This document shows positions 6,301 through 13,020 of a stretch of 18,622 nucleotides of DNA, one piece after another. The DNA comes from Cephalothrix spiralis. Taxonomy: Eukaryota > Nemertea > Palaeonemertea > Archinemertea > Cephalotrichidae. A program made the translations under genes and the position numbers. Each line of letters opens with the position of its first letter. Within the stretch, counting starts at the first letter, position 1. The notes under the pieces are model-generated. The model did no database searches, was not told the origin of the DNA, and was given only the letters and a program-made list of their open reading frames with translations. The stretch covers positions 1 through 18,622 of the forward strand of contig JAUCNG010333289.1 of the NCBI GenBank assembly GCA_032353305.1, in the 5' to 3' direction.

Positions 6301-9300
6301 ATGAAAAAGCCCGGTTTCTCATATGACTGTTTCAGAGACTATGAAAAGCTAAAATACCTCGGTGGCACAAACGGGGCCACAATTGGTGTTTATACAGTAC
6401 CTACCGGTACAGTAGATGCCACTAATCAATATCCGCGTGAAATTATGAAATGGAACCTCGGTATGTCGACAATAATGAAGTTCTCATACATTATCAGAAA
6501 CAATTTGCGTTATGGCATAGATTTCATACTGGATAAGGAAACCACCGTATGCGAACCTATCAACAGAGTGGTCAGTCGAGTTTACGCGAAATGTACGCGA
6601 GAAAAATTCCATTCTTATGCTAGCAGAGCTTCGAGTGGTATGTTAGTAAAACGGCTTGAATTTAAAGCCAAAGAAGCGACAGAAAAAGACCCCTACAAGA
6701 AACGTGACTATGGAAACATGCAAAACGCATTCAAATTGAATTTGAATAAAATCTACGGCTACCTAGGTTTGTTTATGGCAATTGTTGGTGGTATGATCAG
6801 TAAGGCGGGACGAAATGGTACGCAAAGGATTTCAACTAAGTGGAAAGAAGCTACAAACTCAAACATTGCCAATTCAGATACCGACTCCGCTTTTCCTATA
6901 TATGTTTGTGAAAAGGTATTCAGAAAATTCGGCAATTTTTCCAGATACATACGTTCCAAACTTTCCACCCAAGTCAAGCGACCGTCGAGTAGACGTATGG
7001 TGGAAACCCTCGTCAAAGTCTTAGACCAGTTTCTAGAAAAGGTGAATGAAGGTCAAGCACCCGCCAAATTTCTGCTTGAAAAGATATTCTTCGCGGGTAC
7101 CATATCGATGGGCAAAAAGAACTATTGTGGTCAAAAAGCTGTGTGTAGCGGAAATCCGGAGAAACCGTTTAAAGTATCTTTTCACATCGCCGGCTTCGAC
7201 AAGAGCCACTATACCGAATTAAGACGTGTCGGTATTCCTGTCATTTTACAGCTACTTTGGCTGAGAGATGTCTGTGGTTTTTTAGAATTTATCCAAACTT
7301 TACACAGCTTATCCTTCGTTACCATTCTCGTTGAAGAGATTCTCATGACTTCCAAACGCGACTTGTGTGATAAAATGGACAAGTATAAAGCGACTTTAAT
7401 AGCTGTATCTAGCGTGTGTGCGAATGTTGGGATTAAACAAAATGCTGAAGAAAGGGTGGAAAAGATAAAAATTGATTTGAAAAACTTTCTAAAAAACCAA
7501 GACAGAGAACGTGAACGTCTAACAGCCGGTGCTATTACTTTGGATAAGTCTTACATTTACGGTGAGGAAAAGGTCGGTGATATGCAGAAATGTAACACAG
7601 TCGCATGTAAAGCTACCGCAATATATTGTCGTGTTAAGGGATTGCCTTACTCACATGCACCACTGTTCATAGATGTCTGTAGGCCATGTAAAGGTCAAAT
7701 TAGCGGTGGTTTACAAGGTGTTCTTCAAACTATGCTATGGGATTCTCCCAGGTTTGAAAAGGAACGAGACAGAGTAGCGATTGAGAGAAAGGCCAAGTTG
7801 GCAACTCAAAAAATCAAACCTTCTGATCAAACACGAATGGACGAAAGTCTGTTGGGTGGCAAAGAATACAGAATGCAATTTACAGCCACCGAATATGCTA
7901 TAGCTGAAGAATGTCTAAGTTCGATTAAAACATTGATAAAAAAACGTGAAAGTTATGGAGATAACACGAACAAATGCATAGACATGTTGGATGAAATCAA
8001 ACATCAAGATTTCATAAAAAGCAGAAACAATCCAGCTAAAATCAAAAGGATTGAAAAACTTAAACTCAGAACCATGGAATATATGAAACACTACATACCT
8101 GAAAAAGAATGCTTTCCATCTGTTCTAATGGATGAAAACTTTGAATGGGGAACATTGGAAGATTTGGGATTGTCACCCGAAATAGACGTTGCCAAAATGC
8201 CCTGTATCAAGGTTCAAATTAACACACGTTTTGCGTACGGGGAAGATCGATGTTATGATTTATGGAATATGTTTATTGAATTGTGGACTGCGTTTGGAAG
8301 TAACTCGTTCAGATGGGTCATTATTCACGAACAGACCATGTTTTTAGTTAAAAATGAGTATAATGTCAATGCATTCATACCGGTTGAAACTTCAACGCTG
8401 GTGGAATTAACACCAGATGCCAACTCGTGGCTTAGATTGGGGCAGAATAAACGACTATATATAGAAACGAATAAAACCGTAACGATGGACATGTTTCTAT
8501 ACAGGCAACAGACGCGAACAACACCACACATATTAGATGATATTCAAGGAAGGTCGTTTGTTGAAAACGTAGATTCGTTTTCTTTGAACGTTCCAAATAC
8601 GTTTGCCTTTACATGTGAAAGCGATGCTTTAAAAAAAGCCATTGCAAATGCCTACACAGTTTACATGAAAAGGGTGGGAATGAACAGGAAGAAGGTGTAT
8701 CCAGTGATACAGTTTTCAGCAATGGCAGCAACAAATCACGTTACTCTAAAGGTGGGATCTGTATCCAGAAGTTCCAAACATAAAAACGGTGAACATGTAT
8801 ACGTTGGTGAGGGCGAAAAAATATTCGAAACTACCGTATGTATAACATCGGTCGTCAGAGATGATAAGAGAAAACAATTGCATTGGGTTTGGGATCAACC
8901 TAATGTGTGCGTTTATCTCAGTGAAATACACAATAAACTACAAACACAGAAATGTATCAAAAGCAGCAGACTGATGACTTGTTTGTTTGATCTCGAAACG
9001 TACGAAATGGAATTTTTCAATGAATATACTCGTGTTACACTAGAGGAGAATGAACAATTGGAAAACGTCGGCCCAGAACACGAACAGGTGGTGAAACGGT
9101 GCTTACTTTACACAAATATAACACACGTCAATTCACAAAGAGACGTAACAAACCATGGAAAGCTAAGGAAACCGAACGAAGAGTTTGAATTCAGCGTTAT
9201 ATCAGATCATAAAGTAAACGAGCGCATAGGGAAAATTTTACAATCGGATGCGTTCACTGACCTCTTTTCTACACCCTCTGTTGCTAATACTGCTCATGTT

Positions 9301-9384
9301 ACTGGAGACAATAAAACAAAAGGAATAATTAACGGAAGTAACTCTAAACAATCCAGACTGTTTTTGAAACCGCGCAAACGATAG
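3340..9384 (+). CDS. Family B DNA polymerase with 3'-5' exonuclease, 2,014 aa
   Basis: Replicative DNA polymerase. Proofreading motifs are visible in order: Exo I FFDMETG (D503, E505), Exo II NYSFD (N636, D640), Exo III YCVLD (Y914, D918). Polymerase motifs follow: motif A DATNQYP (D1026, Y1031), motif B KLNLNKIYG (K1132, N1136, Y1139), motif C NSDTDS (D1180, D1182), and KKNY (1259-1262). All catalytic acids are present, but motifs A-C are atypical: the usual SLYPS, NSxYG and YGDTDS are changed. A low-complexity insertion (about 688-833) separates Exo II and Exo III; it carries NLS-like KKRK (740-743) and RRKRR (774-778) and an acidic run. About 500 N-terminal and several hundred C-terminal residues have no recognised domain. 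The length recalls nimavirus polymerases; most families are 900-1,300 aa. The start chosen is the first ATG (3340); ten further open codons upstream lack an ATG. The nuclease gene follows by 110 bp. Confidence 0.95.
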   Translation: MAGDTDKQFWEQSLNCRSEIKYRNLNQDSNSYSDLCPNQFIERDILQKCVNENQHVDRKYLNSFYSNWQLFVHPLVFECVRREDSDNKKYSNPLYVLAYGKRTPLYLAFRSKDIAAEFTLEKKRAEFINRIHELHATKFKEIVDAKVVVVTPFKHACCGPIHALKIYSIGTGPQTWALRKVLEEESWFTERFYPDLNGSSISNQDSFLAAKGVLGMSTLTIPSPNNIKVNAKPCHDKNSIIYKENEITFYEAQVHYENVEFKHGRQISVDTDKKRAKVKSLQNALKHKVCQTIGSKDLGEYKVFYDYDRDIIPEQLVFNPQNESQEDYKQRVNDHIEEKHQEMMSDQTLYGKEANEIRDFVDNMASIIIKYNTRTSAKFANEWQSDQTFKWRRDVKQECLSPLFENLHMLSDVKFASLIHNSVCKAIKDGLIIKQVPVTDNVVRLIRLHLIEIEYAARIIAKRFWKDNLVMQLLSEEEQMKRETMAENEAYAISNTDTYIFFDMETGAEFHQPVTQECDPVLCISAVGFRNRPSKDPETGTETFTIDTYDSFVLMSPGTTSEQTNKIKAIHKSKDMCKRLTQHVQGDVNANKFVQSVDMNFEKGDNFNVHFFHTELELLEHFVKFLRPFHAMMAFNYSFDFSVLENRLLQLRGAPRNYVIELPNGEQILNTKMDLCFSHRFDTATRVRYNVKQNEQKVKLKKRSTQQRELDNKNTSLQDSISKDSVDRRQDGPGTDPPFKKRKILDWMIPVDSYQPSSSFHLGRNSPRSSSSNRRKRRHTYGDSSTNNTHGEMDSGIDASKYNSDYDDEDDSEEEEIISKNELISRLTSLRKAPNRKTDTNISMLGIFKHIKYFSSNHKMFIDVMKLVANNSTGMTKLNTAAERELGLKKKEGVAYKDILPMFKSGKIEPILEYCVLDTILPVLMFLKTQKEKFTCCVQTKTGLHPRVIYDDGTVSLITCLFAGPGGVWFDGCVLPDVSGMKPDTNYMKKPGFSYDCFRDYEKLKYLGGTNGATIGVYTVPTGTVDATNQYPREIMKWNLGMSTIMKFSYIIRNNLRYGIDFILDKETTVCEPINRVVSRVYAKCTREKFHSYASRASSGMLVKRLEFKAKEATEKDPYKKRDYGNMQNAFKLNLNKIYGYLGLFMAIVGGMISKAGRNGTQRISTKWKEATNSNIANSDTDSAFPIYVCEKVFRKFGNFSRYIRSKLSTQVKRPSSRRMVETLVKVLDQFLEKVNEGQAPAKFLLEKIFFAGTISMGKKNYCGQKAVCSGNPEKPFKVSFHIAGFDKSHYTELRRVGIPVILQLLWLRDVCGFLEFIQTLHSLSFVTILVEEILMTSKRDLCDKMDKYKATLIAVSSVCANVGIKQNAEERVEKIKIDLKNFLKNQDRERERLTAGAITLDKSYIYGEEKVGDMQKCNTVACKATAIYCRVKGLPYSHAPLFIDVCRPCKGQISGGLQGVLQTMLWDSPRFEKERDRVAIERKAKLATQKIKPSDQTRMDESLLGGKEYRMQFTATEYAIAEECLSSIKTLIKKRESYGDNTNKCIDMLDEIKHQDFIKSRNNPAKIKRIEKLKLRTMEYMKHYIPEKECFPSVLMDENFEWGTLEDLGLSPEIDVAKMPCIKVQINTRFAYGEDRCYDLWNMFIELWTAFGSNSFRWVIIHEQTMFLVKNEYNVNAFIPVETSTLVELTPDANSWLRLGQNKRLYIETNKTVTMDMFLYRQQTRTTPHILDDIQGRSFVENVDSFSLNVPNTFAFTCESDALKKAIANAYTVYMKRVGMNRKKVYPVIQFSAMAATNHVTLKVGSVSRSSKHKNGEHVYVGEGEKIFETTVCITSVVRDDKRKQLHWVWDQPNVCVYLSEIHNKLQTQKCIKSSRLMTCLFDLETYEMEFFNEYTRVTLEENEQLENVGPEHEQVVKRCLLYTNITHVNSQRDVTNHGKLRKPNEEFEFSVISDHKVNERIGKILQSDAFTDLFSTPSVANTAHVTGDNKTKGIINGSNSKQSRLFLKPRKR

Positions 9385-9395
9385 AGAGTTGTTTC

Positions 9396-9404
9396 AGTGT
9401 TCGA
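9396..9404 (+). promoter_or_regulatory. AGTGTTCGA motif, copy 3
   Basis: Lies directly before a TATAAA box and 99 bases before the nuclease ATG. Same word at 776-784 and 3250-3258. Confidence 0.4.
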
Positions 9405-9405
9405 C

Positions 9406-9411
9406 TATAAA
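9406..9411 (+). promoter_or_regulatory. TATA box for the nuclease gene
   Basis: TATAAA followed by C, 89 bases before ATG9495, two bases after the AGTGTTCGA word. The predicted start site would fall close to the polymerase poly(A) signal, so the two transcripts probably abut or overlap. Confidence 0.45.
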
Positions 9412-9437
9412 CACCCAACCCTTTACCCCTGTCCAAC

Positions 9438-9443
9438 AATAAA
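9438..9443 (+). terminator. Poly(A) signal AATAAA for the DNA polymerase gene
   Basis: Canonical hexamer 54 bp after the polymerase stop codon (9382-9384), inside the 110-bp gap before the nuclease gene. Confidence 0.6.
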
Positions 9444-9494
9444 ACTTTCGTATACACACTATATCAGTCATATTACACCATATCATTCAACGCT

Positions 9495-11333
9495 ATGGAC
9501 ACATCGCGTTTCGTTTTCGCAGTGAAAACTTTAGTCAAACAATTCATAAAGGGTGAATATGAATTCAATTCCATGGTTGATAAAGATTATATTCAAACTT
9601 TACTTTCAGAAGACAGATTTTTAGAAGCATACTTTTTGTGTACCGAGGCTAACCAAGGTCTAGCAAACTGGACAAAACATATGTTGTTTTCAGATGTTCG
9701 ATGGTTCCTTTCCTGTGTAAAAAACACTACATCGAAGAAACGAATAATGGATTGGTACAATAAACATCGTAAAATGAATGGGTGGATTTGTTCCGAAAAT
9801 AACTGCATAAACTTTACGCTTAAAGAATACGAGAAAATCTTTTCCGAATTCGTAGAAAACAATTGTGTTGAAGAATGCTCCAGTTGTATTAATTCGAAAT
9901 ATCCATTTTACGAGTACGCTAAAGACCCGATGAGCGTCGGTACATACTTTCACGAGGTTTTAGCCAAAGATCAGATATTTCCACACGTTGTTGAAGCTCT
10001 AATAAGACAGCAGCCCAATACCAACGATACCGATACATCTGATCTGTGTTGTCACACTTCAGGTAGAATTGTATCCAGTAGAATACCATTGATCGCATCG
10101 ACACCAGACTGTATAGTTAGCCACCATGAACATTTCATCGAACTTGCACGCGATATATTGGTTCAATCACAAACCAATGTGATCAAAAATGCGAAAGAAT
10201 TATACAGGAACGGACAAGCCGATATGAATATGCATTTGGACGACGATGATGATAACGATACACTAAACAACATGTGGCAACCCCAAAATATCCCCAACAA
10301 AGTCAATAAATCTCCCATAAAAGCACTCATTGAACTAAAAGTCGCAACGAAACCTTCCATCACAGAAATGGATGTGAAAGAAGTACTTTTATGTGTAGAC
10401 GATTATGATATGAGAAACTCCAAACTGAGAGCCATAATCGACAGGTGTCTTAAGATTTGGGATAAAAAGAGTACTTTTTTAGAGGGTGGCACGGGTGATG
10501 TGTCATGGGGGCAACTTAACAGAAGACCCATAAGAGCAGCGTGTATTTTATATGATGTAACATCCCCCTCGAATCAACCCATATTAACTCACGTGTGGGA
10601 AAACAATAACATTCCATATACATTATCGAAGAAATGTGAATTCAATTTGCAAATCCAAGAACAACGTCTTACACTTGGTCATTTATCAAACGAATGTCAG
10701 TCGATCTTTGTTTTTCTCATACCGGCTGAAAAAATACAAGACGAGGTTCGACAAAACATACTCAACGAGATCTACCAGTGTAATAATAACGGTCAGAAAG
10801 CTTCTAACTTTTCCACGGATGTTGTTCATTATATGACATCGAACAGAATAGGATTGGTGTATGCGGTTGAAACGGATATCGAGAAATGTCAACTCGAGCG
10901 TATGGAGCAGTTTGCGGTAAACGAAGGTCTAAAGAATATCGGTGTTAAATATCAGGATCACGCTCTATTACCTTTACCTTACATTAAGCCCAAGGCCTTA
11001 CACAGAAGACAAGTAAAACTCATAGTACATTCAAGTGAAAAAGAAAGAAAAGCAAATCTTGTAAAGCATACAGTTTATTCTCGTAAAAGATACATGTATA
11101 GATCTACAAGATCTAACTTTTTTTCGAAAAGAAATGAAAAAAGTAAACAGTCTTCTTTGAGAAATAACAACAATGCCAACAACGTTCCTGTACGAACATC
11201 TATACCAAAACCGTCCACTAGTCGTTCTCTTGAAATCGTTAAAAGTAAAGAGGATGTCAACAAAGAAGACATCGTGTGGGATTCGGATGACGACCACGAT
11301 TTGGTCAACATTATGAAAATGAATGGATACTAA
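9495..11333 (+). CDS. Putative PD-(D/E)XK alkaline-type exonuclease, 612 aa
   Basis: Three motifs of the lambda-exonuclease/herpesvirus alkaline-nuclease fold appear in order: GTYFHEV (G149, E154), ASTPDCIV (P204, D205) and ALIELKVA (E280, K282). Such enzymes resect double-stranded ends and process replication intermediates for recombination and packaging in the nucleus. Motifs II and III are 75 residues apart, more than usual, because of an insertion with an acidic DDDDDND run. The region about 500-580 is basic and serine/asparagine-rich, probably disordered and DNA-binding. The C-terminus has an acidic motif, DIVWDSDDDHD, resembling a SUMO-interacting motif. The start is the first ATG (9495). 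Lying immediately after the polymerase on the same strand supports a replication role. The remainder shows no recognised domain. Coding is certain; the fold rests on three short motifs, so it could be another PD-(D/E)XK enzyme. Confidence 0.65.
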   Translation: MDTSRFVFAVKTLVKQFIKGEYEFNSMVDKDYIQTLLSEDRFLEAYFLCTEANQGLANWTKHMLFSDVRWFLSCVKNTTSKKRIMDWYNKHRKMNGWICSENNCINFTLKEYEKIFSEFVENNCVEECSSCINSKYPFYEYAKDPMSVGTYFHEVLAKDQIFPHVVEALIRQQPNTNDTDTSDLCCHTSGRIVSSRIPLIASTPDCIVSHHEHFIELARDILVQSQTNVIKNAKELYRNGQADMNMHLDDDDDNDTLNNMWQPQNIPNKVNKSPIKALIELKVATKPSITEMDVKEVLLCVDDYDMRNSKLRAIIDRCLKIWDKKSTFLEGGTGDVSWGQLNRRPIRAACILYDVTSPSNQPILTHVWENNNIPYTLSKKCEFNLQIQEQRLTLGHLSNECQSIFVFLIPAEKIQDEVRQNILNEIYQCNNNGQKASNFSTDVVHYMTSNRIGLVYAVETDIEKCQLERMEQFAVNEGLKNIGVKYQDHALLPLPYIKPKALHRRQVKLIVHSSEKERKANLVKHTVYSRKRYMYRSTRSNFFSKRNEKSKQSSLRNNNNANNVPVRTSIPKPSTSRSLEIVKSKEDVNKEDIVWDSDDDHDLVNIMKMNGY

Positions 11334-11336
11334 TGG

Positions 11337-11369
11337 CAACTGTCTCCTGTTATCTATCCATGACAGTTG
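11337..11369. repeat. Inverted repeat at a convergent gene junction
   Basis: CAACTGTC (11337-11344) and GACAGTTG (11362-11369) are perfect 8-bp arms with a 17-base loop. They cover the 16-bp gap between the nuclease stop and the opposing stop at 11350-11352. It could mark the 3' ends of both mRNAs, but stems of this size also arise by chance. Confidence 0.35.
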
Positions 11370-13020
11370 GTTGTGTAAGATTGAATTGTTCTCGAAAACG
11401 AACAGTGAATTCTTCCCATTTTCTAACTATTCCTGCTCTATTGAGTCGTTTTTTGCACAAGTCTTTGCAATGTAATTGTGATACTCTTAATTTACCAGAT
11501 GGGTCGAATATAGATGATTTTAGAAATTGACGATTTGTTTTTGTGTTCTTGTATTTAAAACTGATGCTACTGTAGTCGTCCAAGTCGACTCGACCCGGCC
11601 TTCTACATGTACTCATTGTGTCATATTCAGCAAAAGTGTTTCTGTTTGAGATTAATCCATGTACAATTTCTTTGCCTATTGATTCAAACAGATACATTTG
11701 TTGTTCGTGTGTCATGTAACGGGTTCCCATTTCCCATGCAATCATTTCTATTATGTCATTTATTACAGCAGAAATGATCGTACCCAGTGTATGTGACATG
11801 TACGCCTTCACGTTGGCTAGAAACATGTCTATTCTAGCCGAAGATGAAGGTGACATAAACATGTTTACCAATTCTTCCATTACAATCATAAATTGCTCAC
11901 TAGAACGGCCACTCACCCTACAGCATCTTTGGAAGAACTGTAATTCGACGAGTTCGTGATCAGCAGTCTTTTTATTACCATTGGTACAATTTTTAGACTT
12001 TTTGTGTTTGGTTTTACGTCTGAAACTCACGTTTTGTCGACCATTTGACTTGTTATGACAAGGAATAGACACCACCAGTTTGTTAGCATGAAACGTTTCT
12101 TTTTCCAAAAGCGGTATGTTGGAACTGTCATTGTATGTCATTTCGTTCGTTATGCCTACAAAAGGATCGTATATGGTACTAGAACAAGTGGTCATTATTG
12201 ACTTCGAAATTTGAGGTAAAGCGAATTTGTCTTTTGTAGATAATGCTCTTATAAACAGTACCATTTCTTCGTAGCTTTTGCTCATGTTTACATTTATTTG
12301 ATAAGTTTGATTTGGATCTGTTCTAAATACTGGCGACGAGTTTCGATTTTTGTTTGAACCACCGTGGGAATTGTTTTCTTTCGAAAATCCTGGGTTTGAA
12401 TTCATGTACATGATTCTTGGCGATGCTTTATAAATAGTAGCTGTTCCGTTAGGATCTCTACTAGATATGACTTGTCTACTACACGAACTTTGTGAAAAAC
12501 AAGCCGATGTATTAAGTTCACTATAATCGTCCTCTTCGTGTTCATTTTCAAAACTTGTTTCCCACATTGAACCGGTATTTATCAAACTAGGTTCAGAGGA
12601 TATTTTGACCATATATACGCGTACTTGTTCTATTAGGTTTATAGTAAAATACACGTCTTGTTCATCAACCACTTTCGTTCGCTTTGGTTCTGAGTTTAAT
12701 ATTTTCCATTCCACTTTACGTTTTTTGCCCCCTCTATCTACAGCCTCGTTATTGATGGACATTCTCTTAATCCATTTTGTATTTTTGTATCTATAATGTC
12801 CTTTGGTATAAAGTGAATTCGTGTATTCTATGTCTATGCGTGCTCTTTTACATGTGTTGGCAATAATCTCGTCTATGCAAAAATGACGTTTGCCGTTTTT
12901 TACATTTCTACGTTTTACAGAGTTAATCTGTTTCATTTCGACATTCATGTTTTCAATCAAAGTATCATAGTCTATACACGGAGCTAGAGACGATAGAAAG
13001 TCTTCCGTATCATCGAACAT
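11350..13020 (-). CDS. Unknown nuclear-type protein, 556 aa
   Basis: Not recognised. An acidic N-terminus (MFDDTEDFL) is followed by basic clusters (KRRNVKNGKR, CKRARID) and KKRKV at residues 99-103, a close match to a classical nuclear localisation signal. Residues about 150-330 are Ser/Asn-rich and look disordered. Residues about 355-480 look helical (for example FMIVMEELVNMFM), followed by a basic tail with HCKDLCKKR. Nuclear import and DNA binding, perhaps as a regulator, are inference. The open frame extends 21 codons further to a GTG at 13083, but the first ATG is at 13020-13018 and a TATA box sits 60 bases before it, so I use that ATG. Its start codon overlaps that of the divergent 1,810-aa gene. 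Tail-to-tail with the nuclease, 16 bp apart. Confidence 0.75.
   Translation of the reverse strand: MFDDTEDFLSSLAPCIDYDTLIENMNVEMKQINSVKRRNVKNGKRHFCIDEIIANTCKRARIDIEYTNSLYTKGHYRYKNTKWIKRMSINNEAVDRGGKKRKVEWKILNSEPKRTKVVDEQDVYFTINLIEQVRVYMVKISSEPSLINTGSMWETSFENEHEEDDYSELNTSACFSQSSCSRQVISSRDPNGTATIYKASPRIMYMNSNPGFSKENNSHGGSNKNRNSSPVFRTDPNQTYQINVNMSKSYEEMVLFIRALSTKDKFALPQISKSIMTTCSSTIYDPFVGITNEMTYNDSSNIPLLEKETFHANKLVVSIPCHNKSNGRQNVSFRRKTKHKKSKNCTNGNKKTADHELVELQFFQRCCRVSGRSSEQFMIVMEELVNMFMSPSSSARIDMFLANVKAYMSHTLGTIISAVINDIIEMIAWEMGTRYMTHEQQMYLFESIGKEIVHGLISNRNTFAEYDTMSTCRRPGRVDLDDYSSISFKYKNTKTNRQFLKSSIFDPSGKLRVSQLHCKDLCKKRLNRAGIVRKWEEFTVRFREQFNLTQPTVMDR
12973..12978 (+). promoter_or_regulatory. Possible weak TATA element for the 1,810-aa gene
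   Basis: TATACA, 46 bases before ATG13019, inside the opposing coding sequence. It is the only TATA-like element seen at the expected distance and is a poor match. Confidence 0.25.

Noticed and set aside
7591-7695. Cys-rich segment of the polymerase (C1418, C1423, C1430, then CRPC) as a zinc site
   Set aside because: The segment aligns better with the thumb region that follows KKxY in family B enzymes; the Cys spacing is not a standard zinc pattern.
11031-11339. Minus-strand frames of 78-102 codons over the nuclease 3' end
   Set aside because: Antisense shadows of the basic/Ser-rich nuclease tail; no promoter or domain.
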